A stretch of DNA of 38,850 nt from Bacteroidales bacterium (GCA_015654795.1 JAATGF010000132.1:1-38850), one strand, 5' to 3'; positions 1-9,313 are shown, numbered from the stretch's first letter. Notes: generated by a model not told the origin, from the sequence alone. Numbers and translations are program-made.

Positions 1-546
1 ACTATCCAGTAATGAATAAGTATAAAATTTTGTAAATTAACTTTAATAAAAAGGAATGCATAAGTTTTCCCAAGCTTATTTGCTTATTTTATAAAAGTTA
101 ACCAGGCTGAACACCAACGGAGAATTGGTTTTACAGATAACCCGGGAATTTGTTTCATAAAGAGCGAACACATGTAACCGCCCGGTAAGCGTGCCCCGGG
201 GTATCATTCTTTCTACCATAGTGAATAACAAATATTTGCGAAAGCCTTATTTTATTTAAAAAACCTAATATATAATAAATTGCAGAATATTGAATATCAG
301 AAAATTACAAAAGTGAATCATTGGTAAATTGAGCCAATAAATTTGTTATCTAATTTGAAGTTCGGATTCAAATCCGCGGGGGACTTAGTAGCCGAGGTTA
401 TCCTTCTCAATCCCTAACCTTATTCCCTTATTTCATGTTGTTTAATAAGGTTTGTTTTTTTGTTGATCTCAAACGACTAAGGTTTTTTGAATTAAATAAG
501 ATTTTCACAAATATCTGTTATTCACCAATCTACCAGCTTTGTCTTT
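1..546. other. Gene-free stretch before the hairpin repeats
   Basis: No convincing coding region or RNA gene is visible. The DNA is AT-rich with scattered stops in all frames. A small dyad (CGGATT-CA-AATCCG, around 363-376) resembles a tRNA T-arm, but no acceptor or anticodon arm can be built around it. It may be the degraded flank of the insertion sequence downstream. Confidence 0.5.
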
Positions 547-680
547 CTCCGTAGGAGATATGGTATTGTAAAAAGAATAATCTCCCAAGGCACAGTTACC
601 GCAGTTATAGTATTGTAGAAACATGACCGCACAACATCCCTGTTCCTACCGCGTAGCGGTTACAGTATTGTAGAATAACA
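547..680. repeat. Three degenerate hairpin units with GTATTGTA tails
   Basis: Three related units lie about 50 bases apart. The first has the stem CTCC-GTA-GGAG (547-557), followed five bases later by GTATTGTAAAAA. The third has ACCGC-GTA-GCGGT (648-660), followed four bases later by GTATTGTAGAAT. The middle unit (about 599-622) keeps CCGCAG and GTATTGTAGAAA but its hairpin has decayed. Shared GTA loops and shared tails argue against chance. They look like REP-like intergenic units; no function can be assigned. From 681 to 1100 I see nothing further. Confidence 0.5.
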
Positions 681-1100
681 AGATAGAATCATATGGCGTA
701 TCTGCCGTGGTTAATTGAAAATCAAATGTTCTATGCGCCTTTATCGCAAAACCTCTGCCAGAAAAAAATTTTAACCATAACGCGATACCGGAGATCTGTG
801 ACTTTGATGTTTCTTCAATACTGCACATGCGGTATTAATCGCTACACGATAGTTTGATAACACGCTTTTTATTTGTCTCATTCATTATTGTGCCTGGTTC
901 TGGTTTCAAAATGCAAGAGATTCGAAAATAAATAGTTGTTAACCTGACGGCTCGTATGCGAAAATTCGGGACACGAAACAAAAAACAGCATCAAAATCCT
1001 TAACTCACATATAACTAAAATGTTGAGTTTGAGCAAATCATTCTTATCCGGATTTTTCCAGTAAGAATGCAGCCAAGTATTATCGGAATTTGATAATGAC

Positions 1101-2459
1101 CTATATCATTGCCAATTCCAGTTCACTTTTTGATATATTGTACTTTTTCAACGTTTTAATAATATTTTTTAGTTTGTTGTTTTTTAAGTGTTGGGTTTCT
1201 TCCTGAGCATATTCATAACAGAATGGTTTGCCTTCCATAAGCATCTTATAGATTATAACCGCAATTTTTCTTGCAGTAGCTCCAATGGCAACTATTCTGC
1301 CTTTTCGAAATGCCAGATGCCTGAAGAAATCCCCAAGCCTGCTTTTGCTATTTCCCGCTGCATTTGCTGCATCACGAATGACTTTTGCCAAAGGATTTGT
1401 TTTTTTACGTGTATGGGAAGAAATCACTTTTCCACCTGTTATTTTCCGATTAGGGGCAAAACCCAACCAGCATGCAAAATGCTTGGCAGTCTTGAACTTA
1501 GACAAATCAAGTCCGGTTTCTGAAATTAATGTTAAGACAGTTGCAGAGCCAACACCATTTATATCAAGCAATTCAATGCCTCCACTCATTTGATTGGCAT
1601 AGCGGCCAACATTAAAATTAGGATCGTTTTTCTGATATTGCTTGTTCTTGGGAGATTTGTAATTATCGTTAATTGGTTTGTCTGCAACACTAATTTTAAG
1701 AAGTGCTTCAATTTGAACATCTGTCTCTTCTATTTTTTGCCAATAGTCCTTATAGAGCTGGTAGCAGTGATTTAGCTCAAAAAGATATTCTTTTCTGAAA
1801 TCACCGGTTAAAGCTTTTTCAATATCCAATCTTTTTGCCTTGACTTTGAGACTAACTAATTCCATTAATTTTTTTGCATCCCGTTCCCCTTGCAGAATAG
1901 CTTCAATTACTTTTAGACCAGACTGCCCGGTAATATCCCGCAAAACAACATGTAATTGGATATTCATCAATACCAATATTTTATTCATTTTGGAGATAAA
2001 ACGACTTGCATCCTCTATCAAGCTTTTGCGATGACGGGTAAGCATTCTCAATTCATATGTAAAAGCATCGGGTTGAAAACTGTTTGAAAGCAGGCCAATA
2101 CTATGTAGCAACTGTAACCATTTGCTGTCTACTACATCGGTTTTATGTCCTTTTACATTTTTTAAATGACGGGCATTAACCAATATAACTTCAAAACCAT
2201 AGTCTAAAAGCATTAAATATAAAGGTCGCCAGTAGAATCCTGTTGATTCAATTGCAACGGTTTGAACTTGATAGTTTTGTAGATGATGTGCTATAAGATG
2301 TAAATCAGTAGTAAAGACACCAAATTCTTTTACATTGTCTTGTGCGACACATACAAAATGACTCTTGCTGCCTAAGTCTATCCCAGCTGCATGAGGATTG
2401 ACAGCAGGCATGGAAATCATTTGGTCGATTGGTTTGTTTAATCCTTTCATTGTTTTCAT
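1101..2459 (-). CDS. IS110-family transposase (DEDD RuvC-like, Transposase_20)
   Basis: This 452-residue recombinase mobilises the surrounding IS110 element. The N-terminal RuvC-like half shows the acidic tetrad: D28 (GIDLGSK), E71 (IESTG), D108 and D111 (HKTDVVDSK). A helical coiled region follows (about 120-260). The C-terminal Transposase_20 part has the helix-hairpin-helix LLDINGVGSATVL (298-310) and WLGFAPNRKITGGKV (331-345). In relatives the GG pair is normally preceded by Ser, the catalytic nucleophile of IS110 recombinases; here it is Thr341, if my alignment is right. The frame is intact with an ATG start at 2459; a second ATG three codons in is equally possible. Family membership is secure; activity is uncertain because of the Thr. 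Confidence 0.93.
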   Translation of the reverse strand: MKTMKGLNKPIDQMISMPAVNPHAAGIDLGSKSHFVCVAQDNVKEFGVFTTDLHLIAHHLQNYQVQTVAIESTGFYWRPLYLMLLDYGFEVILVNARHLKNVKGHKTDVVDSKWLQLLHSIGLLSNSFQPDAFTYELRMLTRHRKSLIEDASRFISKMNKILVLMNIQLHVVLRDITGQSGLKVIEAILQGERDAKKLMELVSLKVKAKRLDIEKALTGDFRKEYLFELNHCYQLYKDYWQKIEETDVQIEALLKISVADKPINDNYKSPKNKQYQKNDPNFNVGRYANQMSGGIELLDINGVGSATVLTLISETGLDLSKFKTAKHFACWLGFAPNRKITGGKVISSHTRKKTNPLAKVIRDAANAAGNSKSRLGDFFRHLAFRKGRIVAIGATARKIAVIIYKMLMEGKPFCYEYAQEETQHLKNNKLKNIIKTLKKYNISKSELELAMI

Positions 2460-2464
2460 ATCTT

Positions 2465-2640
2465 TAACTTTTAAATTAAGCTCTTTGACAGAATGTTTGG
2501 TAACTGTGCATACTCACATGCGGGATAAGGACAGTGACAAACTACCTTTCACCAATAATATCTGCAATACATCCTGCGTCCATGCTAAACGGCGGACTTA
2601 AAAGCACCAGGTTAATAGCGGACTACGACCAGAGCCTTGG
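2465..2640 (-). ncRNA. Candidate bridge RNA region of the IS110 element
   Basis: In IS110-group elements a structured bridge RNA of roughly 170-180 nt is transcribed from the non-coding end upstream of the recombinase gene and selects target and donor DNA. Here the 180 bases directly upstream of the gene have no ORF and are more GC-rich than the other spacers. Read on the minus strand they can form small stems, such as GTCC...GGAC near 2575-2600 and GCAT...ATGC near 2509-2522. I could not fold it or locate the guide loops, so this is inferred from position and family. Confidence 0.35.
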
Positions 2641-2690
2641 CAAAGTTATAGTATAATATTTTGAATTTTTTCAAAAAGGCTAAACGACAT

Positions 2691-3090
2691 TAACATATCT
2701 GTCGTAATTGAAATAAACAACCCGGATGGCTTTGCTCCATATTTCCCTCGTACCCGCTCTATACCTGCTCTATGTTTGCTCTATGTTTGATTCTTATCTG
2801 GTTCTTATTTGATTCTTGTTTGGTCCATATCGAGTCTGGAACTTTTAATGACCTTTCAATGACCTTTCAATGACGGCGAAGCCAATGACCTTTTCAATGA
2901 CTTTTTAATGACTTTTTCAATGACTTTTTCAATGACGGCGAAGCCAATGACCTTTTTCAATGACTTTTTCAATGACTTCTTTCAATGACGGCGAAGCCAA
3001 TGAACCTTTTTTAATGACCTTAATTAATGACATAATCGCCCTATCACTCCATCGCCTCTTTATCAACTGTTTGTCAGCTACTTGAATATA
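2691..3090 (+). repeat. Modular intergenic repeat, copy A (5' block missing)
   Basis: This copy begins inside the conserved 5' block (ATCTGTCGTAATTGAAATAA). It continues through the 11-bp-period array (units such as CTCTATGTTTG, ATTCTTATCTG, ATTCTTGTTTG, about 2745-2825) and the anchor GTCCATATCGAGTCTGG. The AATGAC array (2846-3030) carries three GGCGAAGCC units at 2875, 2937 and 2990. The C-rich tail CGCCCTATCACTCCATCGCC ends near 3060, with weak similarity to copy D up to 3090. The roughly 100-base 5' block present in copies B, C and D is absent; the IS110 element lies on that side. From 3091 to 3315 only AT-rich upstream DNA of the next gene is seen. Confidence 0.85.
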
Positions 3091-3315
3091 AATACAATAT
3101 AAAAATAAAACATCTCAGTTTTAAAAATGCGTTGCATAACATGCTGTTGTGTAAAATATTTAAGTTTAAAAATCCAAAAGACATAACTAATTTTGTCTTT
3201 TTATTCCGATATTGCACAAAATAAAATCCGGACTAAAGTGAAAATAGTATCAAATTAAAATTGATTTATAGTCACTATTAAATTGAAAAAATCTTTCGGC
3301 ATAAAAAATCAAACG

Positions 3316-4527
3316 ATGATGAAACCAACAACCTTTACACTTGTAATTTGCTTTCTGCTTCCCGTATTGATGACAGGAAAAACAGTGAACAAGAATAACG
3401 ATTCCACAAAAATCACTGTCGCAGCTTATTACTTTCCAAATTACCATACAAACGATCCGCGCAATATTAAGAACAAAGGAGCTGACTGGTCGGAATGGGA
3501 ATTGGTAAAAGCCGCAAAACCACGTTTCCCCGGACACGATCAGCCAAAAGTTCCGCTTTGGGGATATACCGACGAAAAGGATCCGAAAGTAATGGAACAG
3601 AAGATTGAAATTGCTTCAAAATACGGCGTCGATTGTTTTATTTTCGACTGGTACATGTACGAGGATGGCCCATTTCTGAATCGCTGTCTTGACGAAGGTT
3701 TTCTGAAAGCAAAGAATGACAATAAAATCAAATTTGCCTTAATGTGGGCAAACCATGATTGGGTTGATATTCATCCATATACACGTGGAGCAAAACAAAA
3801 GCTGCTTTATGAGGGGACAATTTCATCCAAACGTTTTGATGAAATCTGCGACATATTGGTTTCGAAGTATTTCACGAGGCTAAACTACTGGAAAATTGAT
3901 GGTAAAGCTTATTTCTCGGTTTATGATATTCAGAAATTCATGGAAGGATTTGGCAGCATCGAAGCCACCAAAGCTGCCATGGAACGACTGAATCAAAAAG
4001 CCATTGCTGCTGGACTCAAAGGGGTACACTGGAATTTGGTGGCATGGGGTAAACCTATCCTTCCCGTCGAAAAAGTACCGGCAGATATACCGAAACTGAT
4101 CAAATTATTGGGATTCGATTCCGCCACTTCCTATGTTTGGGTCCATCATGTTGATTTACCCGATCGGCAAACCGACTACAATCAGGCCCGCGATCAGTAT
4201 TTTGCGTATTGGGATAAGGCAAAAACGGAATATCCGGTTCCCTATTTTCCCAATGTTTCTATGGGCTGGGATCCCAGTCCCCGATGTGATTTGAAATCGG
4301 AGTGGGGAAATTTTGGTTATCCGTTTACGAATACAATCGGCAACAATACACCTCAAAATTTTAGAGCGGCTTTACAAATGACAAAAGATAAACTTCTTGC
4401 TGATCCGAATGGTCAGCGAATCATAAATATTAATTGCTGGAACGAATGGACCGAAGGAAGTTACCTCGAACCTGATACCAAAAACAAGTTTGGATATTTG
4501 GAAGCGGTTAAAAGTGTTTTTAAATAA
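3316..4527 (+). CDS. Secreted GH99/WbsX-like glycosidase-type protein
   Basis: This 403-residue protein belongs to the GH99-like/Glyco_tran_WbsX (GH71/99-type TIM barrel) group. The N terminus (MMKPTTFTLVICFLLPVLMTG) is a signal peptide, so it acts in the periplasm or outside the cell. Family marks are VAAYYFPNYH just after the signal, DCFIFDWYMYEDGP, MWANHDW, and near the C terminus WNEWTEGSYLEPD with E377 and E380 as likely active-site acids. I chose the ATG at 3316 because the frame upstream starts only with TTG at 3283. WbsX proteins in O-antigen clusters were called glycosyltransferases; a secreted copy next to two rhamnosidases points to glycan degradation. The 110-base gap to the GH106 gene permits co-transcription. 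The substrate is unknown. Confidence 0.8.
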   Translation: MMKPTTFTLVICFLLPVLMTGKTVNKNNDSTKITVAAYYFPNYHTNDPRNIKNKGADWSEWELVKAAKPRFPGHDQPKVPLWGYTDEKDPKVMEQKIEIASKYGVDCFIFDWYMYEDGPFLNRCLDEGFLKAKNDNKIKFALMWANHDWVDIHPYTRGAKQKLLYEGTISSKRFDEICDILVSKYFTRLNYWKIDGKAYFSVYDIQKFMEGFGSIEATKAAMERLNQKAIAAGLKGVHWNLVAWGKPILPVEKVPADIPKLIKLLGFDSATSYVWVHHVDLPDRQTDYNQARDQYFAYWDKAKTEYPVPYFPNVSMGWDPSPRCDLKSEWGNFGYPFTNTIGNNTPQNFRAALQMTKDKLLADPNGQRIININCWNEWTEGSYLEPDTKNKFGYLEAVKSVFK

Positions 4528-4637
4528 AGAATAACTTAGCAAAATATATGTCGGTAAATCGTCAGAACGAACCGGGACACAAACTATTTGCAAACGAATT
4601 GATAGAATGGTCTCTATAAAAATTTGATAAAGTGGTT

Positions 4638-7600
4638 ATGAAACACTTGAAAATACTGTTTCCTGTTTTGTTAGCCTTCTGTTGGATGGCAATGGTCGGT
4701 TTTGTTTCTTCTGAAGGCGATGGCATTTTGAAGAAAGGCTTTTTAAATCCTCCTGATTGTGCCCGTCCCGGTGTTTACTGGTACTTTATGGACGGCAACA
4801 TGTCGAAGGAAGCGATGACCAAAGACCTGGAATCAATGAAAAAAGCGGGTATCGGGAATCTCGTGTTTCTCGAGGTTAACGTAGGTATTCCGCGTGGTAA
4901 AGTTGATTTCTTAAGTGAGCAATGGCAGGATTTATTCGTACATGCAGTCCGTGAAGCAGAACGGTTAGGTATTGCAATTACGCTTGGCGTTGGCCCGGGC
5001 TGGTCAGGCAGTGGTGGACCTTGGGTATCGGGTAAAGAATCGATGCAACATTTGGTTTCAGTCAGTATTCAGGTATCGGGAAGTGATACAAAACCTGTAA
5101 TCCTTCCGGTACCGGCACCAAAACCTCCCTATTTTGGAGAAGAAAGTTTTACCCCCGAACTTAAAAAACGATGGGAAGAATACTATGAAGATGTTGCAGT
5201 TCTGGCATTTCCAACGCCTTCTTCCGGTTTTAGAATAGAAGATATCGACGAGAAGGCACTTTACTACCGTGCTCCGTATACTTCGAAAGCCGGAGTTAAA
5301 CAATTCCTGCCTTCTCTGGCAAATTACCTTGAGCCACCTGAAGGAACAGCCATTGCGCAGGATAAAATCATCGATGTTACCCGTTTTCTAAAACCAGACG
5401 GCACTTTAGATTGGAAAGTACCCGAAGGAAACTGGACAATTATACGATTGGGAAGCCGTAACAACGGAGCTGTTACACGGCCGGCTCCCATGCCCGGACT
5501 GGGTTTTGAAGCTGATAAGTTTGATACCACAGCCATCAATGCCCACATGGAGAATTTCACGGGAAAGCTGTTTAAAAAGACAGGAATTCCCGACCCAAAA
5601 TTACAGGGAGGGCTGAAAATGCTCCATATGGATAGCTGGGAAATGGGCGCCCAGAACTGGAGCCCCCGATTCCGCGAAGAATTTAAAAAAAGGAGAGGCT
5701 ACGATCCGCTTCCGTTTTATCCTGTTTACCCGGGATTGGTCGTTGAAAGTCTTGAAAAAAGCGAACGTTTTTTATGGGATTTGCGACAAACCAGCCAGGA
5801 GCTTGTGATTGAAAACCATGCGATGCACCTTAAAAAATACGGGAAGAAGTATAATCTGGGATTTTCTATTGAACCATACGACATGAACCCAACAGCCGAC
5901 ATGGAATTGGGAGCTGTTGCCGATGTCCCGATGTGTGAATTCTGGAGCAAAGGCTATGGATACAATGCTTCATTCAGTTGTATCCAGGCTGCTTCGATAG
6001 CCCATATAAACGGACAGGCAGTGGTTGCGGCAGAAGCATTTACTGCCGATCATGATGCATGGAAACAATATCCCGGGTCGATGAAAAACCAGGGAGACTG
6101 GGCTTTTGCAGCAGGAATAAACCGATTTGTTTATCATACTTTTCAGCATCAGTTCCTCGATGACAACCTGAAACCGGGAATGACAATGGGACCATACGGT
6201 GTTCATTGGGACAGGAGTCAGACATGGTGGCCAATGGCGGACGGTTATCATCGTTATATCTCGCGCTGCTCGTATATTTTGCAACAGGGAAAGGCCAAAG
6301 CAGATATCCTTTACCTGACCCCCGAAGGTGCGCCGCATGTTTTTCGTGCTCCGGCTTCTGCTCTAACAGGTGATGAAGTGCTTCCCGACCGGAAGGGCTA
6401 TAATTTCGACGGATGTTCTCCCTCTCAGTTGAAAACAGCAGGTGTAATCGACAATCGGATTGTTTTTCCGGGAGGTGCAACTTATCGGATACTCATTTTG
6501 CCGTCGGTGGAAACCATGACTCCTGAACTGCTGGGTAAAATTGAATCACTCGTAAAAGAGGGTGCCGTCATCATTGGAAATCCGCCACTCAAATCCCCGA
6601 GCCTGGTAAATTATCCTCAATGTGATCAGCTCATTACTTCAAAAGCAATGTTAATGTGGAGAAAATCAATACCTCCGGATGAGATTACTGAAATTCAGTA
6701 TGAAAAAGGAAAAATTTATTGGGGAGGAATACTTTCGAAAATCAAACAACCGGAATTATATCCGAATTACGATGTTACAGCCGCAATACTGAACAAGATG
6801 GGAGTCCGTCCCGATTTTGAATCTGCCGGCCCGATAAGATATACGCATCGCTCTGCGGAAAACCGGGAAATCTATTTTGTTTCGAATAAAACCAATGAGC
6901 GGGTAAAAACCACCTGTACTTTCGGAACCGGTGAGGGAACTCCCGAATTGTGGGATCCCCTTTCCGGAGAAACCCGTTCGCTACCCGAATTTGTCATTGA
7001 GAACGAACGGATGACCATTCCATTGCAATTTGGTCAATATCAAAGCTTTTTCATTGTATTTGACAAAAATAAAAAACCAGACCTATCTGCAAATACACAG
7101 GCAAAAAACTTTTCCGAACCCAAAGTATTAATGGTGGTAAATAGTCCGTGGAATGTTTCCTTCGACCCGAAATGGGGAGGTCCTAAAAATATTGTATTCA
7201 ATAAATTAGAAGACTGGACTACGAATAAAAATGAAGGAGTTAAGTATTATTCCGGCATTGCAACCTATCATACCACTATTCATCTGCCAAAGAATATCGC
7301 CTCTCCCGGTAAAAATAAAGATCTCTTTCTTGATCCGGGTGAAGTGTGTAATCTGGCAAGAATCCGCATTAACGGGAAAGACATGGGCGTTGTCTGGACC
7401 GCTCCCTGCCAGGTGAAAATAACGGATGCCATTCATTCCGGGAACAACCTGATTGAAATTGAAGTGGCAAACCTTTGGCCAAACAGGCTCATTGGTGATG
7501 AACAGCGCCCTGATGACGGAATCAAAGATAATCTTTGGCCCGGCTGGCTCCTGAAAAATCACCCCCGAACCTCCGGCCGGTACACATTTACAACATCTAA

Positions 7601-7670
7601 ATTTTATAACAGGGAATCCGTATTACTCAAATCCGGACTGATCGGCCCCGTCCGGCTATTAATAAAATGA
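4638..7670 (+). CDS. GH106 alpha-L-rhamnosidase
   Basis: This 1010-residue exported enzyme is predicted to release terminal alpha-L-rhamnose from plant or algal polysaccharides. An N-terminal signal (MKHLKILFPVLLAFCWMAMV) is followed by the GH106 opening ARPGVYWYFMDGNMSKEAM and the strongly conserved GPGWSGSGGPW (119-129). A (beta/alpha)8 catalytic core follows, with DSWEMGAQNWS and the AAEAFTADHDAW region supplying conserved acids. The last 250 or so residues form beta-rich, carbohydrate-binding-like domains (SPWNVSFDPKWGGP; RIRINGKDMGVVWTAPC). Length is normal for the family. The ATG at 4638 is preferred over the GTG six bases upstream. The isomerase gene starts 4 bases after the stop, so the two are almost certainly co-transcribed. 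The exact linkage cleaved cannot be told. Confidence 0.92.
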   Translation: MKHLKILFPVLLAFCWMAMVGFVSSEGDGILKKGFLNPPDCARPGVYWYFMDGNMSKEAMTKDLESMKKAGIGNLVFLEVNVGIPRGKVDFLSEQWQDLFVHAVREAERLGIAITLGVGPGWSGSGGPWVSGKESMQHLVSVSIQVSGSDTKPVILPVPAPKPPYFGEESFTPELKKRWEEYYEDVAVLAFPTPSSGFRIEDIDEKALYYRAPYTSKAGVKQFLPSLANYLEPPEGTAIAQDKIIDVTRFLKPDGTLDWKVPEGNWTIIRLGSRNNGAVTRPAPMPGLGFEADKFDTTAINAHMENFTGKLFKKTGIPDPKLQGGLKMLHMDSWEMGAQNWSPRFREEFKKRRGYDPLPFYPVYPGLVVESLEKSERFLWDLRQTSQELVIENHAMHLKKYGKKYNLGFSIEPYDMNPTADMELGAVADVPMCEFWSKGYGYNASFSCIQAASIAHINGQAVVAAEAFTADHDAWKQYPGSMKNQGDWAFAAGINRFVYHTFQHQFLDDNLKPGMTMGPYGVHWDRSQTWWPMADGYHRYISRCSYILQQGKAKADILYLTPEGAPHVFRAPASALTGDEVLPDRKGYNFDGCSPSQLKTAGVIDNRIVFPGGATYRILILPSVETMTPELLGKIESLVKEGAVIIGNPPLKSPSLVNYPQCDQLITSKAMLMWRKSIPPDEITEIQYEKGKIYWGGILSKIKQPELYPNYDVTAAILNKMGVRPDFESAGPIRYTHRSAENREIYFVSNKTNERVKTTCTFGTGEGTPELWDPLSGETRSLPEFVIENERMTIPLQFGQYQSFFIVFDKNKKPDLSANTQAKNFSEPKVLMVVNSPWNVSFDPKWGGPKNIVFNKLEDWTTNKNEGVKYYSGIATYHTTIHLPKNIASPGKNKDLFLDPGEVCNLARIRINGKDMGVVWTAPCQVKITDAIHSGNNLIEIEVANLWPNRLIGDEQRPDDGIKDNLWPGWLLKNHPRTSGRYTFTTSKFYNRESVLLKSGLIGPVRLLIK

Positions 7671-7674
7671 TTTA

Positions 7675-9090
7675 ATGAAGACTAAAGTAGGATTATTTGG
7701 AATTGGCCTCGATACTTACTGGGCACAATTTGACGGATTACTTGACAATCTAAAAAAATACCAGTCGCAGATCAAAACGGGAATTGCAGGATTCGGAGTC
7801 GAAGTAATTGATGCAGGCATGGTCGACAACCCCGTTAAGGCGCGTGAAGCTGCTGACTTTCTGAAAAGTAAGGATGTGGAGATCGTATTTCTATACGTTT
7901 CAACCTATGCTTTATCGTCAACCGTTTTACCAATTGCGCAAAAACTGAAAATTCCCGTAGTAATATTGAATCTTCAGCCGGTTGCAAATCTGGATTATGA
8001 ATCATTTAACAAAGCGGGTGATCGTGGTAAGATGACAGGGATCTGGCTCGAACATTGTCAGGCTTGTTCTGTTCCCGAAATAGCCGGCGTATTTAACCGC
8101 TCAGGAATTCAGTATGACATTGTTACCGGGTATCTTCAGTATGATGAGGCATGGCGGGAGATTGAAGCATGGGCCGGTGCCGCACATGTTGCAGCGGCCA
8201 TGCGCAATAACCGTCTGGGTATTTTAGGCCATTATTATGGAGGTATGCTCGATGTTTATACCGACCTGACCAAACAATCGGCGGTATTCGGCACACATAT
8301 TGAAATGCTCGAGATGTGCGAGCTGAAAAAATACCGTGATGAGGCCACCGATACTGATGTTCAGTCCAGGATAAAGGAGTTTAATGCCGCTTTTGATGTT
8401 GCTCCCGAATGTGAAGCGGCCGAAATTGAGCGGGCAGCCCGTACTTCAGTCGCACTGGATAAACTGGTTAAAAACCGGAACTTAGGTTCGATGGCCTACT
8501 ATTACGAAGGCGAGCCAGGCAATGAATACGAAAATATAGTAACTTCGGTTATCGCAGGGAACACCTTGCTGACAGGAAGAAATATTCCGGTAGCGGGAGA
8601 ATGTGAAGTAAAAAATGCACAGGCAATGAAGATCATGGCCGAATTTGGTGCAGGAGGTTCGTTCTCTGAGTTTTATCTCGTGGATTTTAAAGATGATATC
8701 GTGATGCTTGGCCATGACGGGCCTGCCCACTTTGCGATTGCCGAAGGGCGCGTAAAACTGGTGCCGCTGTCCATCTATCATGGGAAACCTGGTAAAGGAC
8801 TGTCTATTCAGATGACCGTAAAACATGGCCCTGTAACCTTGCTGTCAGTTGTCGAGGGTAAAGATGGCATCTTTCTTCTGGTTGCTGAAGGCGAATCTGT
8901 CCCCGGACCCATTCTCGAAATCGGCAACACAAACAGTCGCTACCGTTTTTCAATTGGTGCGAAGAAGTTTATGAACGAATGGTCGAAACAGGGTCCTGCT
9001 CACCATTGTGCCATTGGCGTTGGGCATATAGCTGACAAAATAGAGAAACTTGGCAAAATTCTTAATATCAATACAATAAAAATCTGTTAA
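7675..9090 (+). CDS. L-fucose/L-arabinose isomerase-like protein
   Basis: This 471-residue cytosolic protein of the AraA/FucI superfamily probably interconverts an aldose and a ketose. The N terminus (KVGLFGIGLDTYWAQF) is typical of the arabinose-isomerase-like fold. Candidate metal ligands, by analogy with Glu-Glu-His-His of AraA, are E278/E280 (YYYEGEPGNEYEN), E309/E311 (AGECEVKNA), H347 (GHDGPAH) and H443/H444 (PAHHCAIGVGH). It is neither a canonical RhaA nor a full-length FucI (about 590 residues). Because it follows a rhamnosidase by 4 bases it may act on L-rhamnose, L-fucose or another released deoxy-sugar; that is inference. No kinase, aldolase or transporter accompanies it here. The 223 bases to truA hold no visible gene. 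Confidence 0.82.
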   Translation: MKTKVGLFGIGLDTYWAQFDGLLDNLKKYQSQIKTGIAGFGVEVIDAGMVDNPVKAREAADFLKSKDVEIVFLYVSTYALSSTVLPIAQKLKIPVVILNLQPVANLDYESFNKAGDRGKMTGIWLEHCQACSVPEIAGVFNRSGIQYDIVTGYLQYDEAWREIEAWAGAAHVAAAMRNNRLGILGHYYGGMLDVYTDLTKQSAVFGTHIEMLEMCELKKYRDEATDTDVQSRIKEFNAAFDVAPECEAAEIERAARTSVALDKLVKNRNLGSMAYYYEGEPGNEYENIVTSVIAGNTLLTGRNIPVAGECEVKNAQAMKIMAEFGAGGSFSEFYLVDFKDDIVMLGHDGPAHFAIAEGRVKLVPLSIYHGKPGKGLSIQMTVKHGPVTLLSVVEGKDGIFLLVAEGESVPGPILEIGNTNSRYRFSIGAKKFMNEWSKQGPAHHCAIGVGHIADKIEKLGKILNINTIKIC

Positions 9091-9313
9091 ATAGTGAGAA
9101 AAAATAACGTCTCATTTCATTCGCAGGCACAAAATCCAACGATAAATTGCAATAATATCCCACAAAATTACGGCTGATTCCGCAAAATACAGTTATTAAC
9201 CATATTGTTTGAAGTATATTTTCATACTACCCACTCCAACCTTACTTAAAAAAGGTTTTCGATTGGAGAAAGGCCGGACGAGCCATAGATTCAAAATACT
9301 GTATAGCAAATTG

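Larger units (their letters stand above)
1101..2690 (-). mobile_element. IS110-family insertion sequence (ends not resolved)
   Basis: The element is defined by its DEDD transposase gene on the minus strand plus about 180-230 bases of non-coding sequence upstream of that gene. IS110 elements lack clear terminal inverted repeats, and none are seen here. The right limit of about 2690 is set by where homology to the modular repeat begins (around 2691). That copy of the repeat lacks the roughly 100-base 5' block carried by the other three copies, so the element may have removed or displaced it. The left limit is only the stop codon; the true end lies somewhere below 1101. Confidence 0.7.

Noticed and set aside
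361..380. tRNA-like T-arm (GGATTCAAATCC)
   Set aside because: No acceptor, D or anticodon arm can be formed with neighbouring sequence.
646..828. Sixty-residue minus-strand reading frame
   Set aside because: It overlaps hairpin repeats, has no recognisable domain and no sign of a coding context.
2846..3030. CRISPR array
   Set aside because: The units are 12-15 bases without unique spacers of constant length, and no cas genes are nearby.
3283..3315. Longer N terminus of the GH99-like protein from a TTG start
   Set aside because: The added residues precede the signal peptide and include no family feature; ATG at 3316 gives a clean signal sequence.
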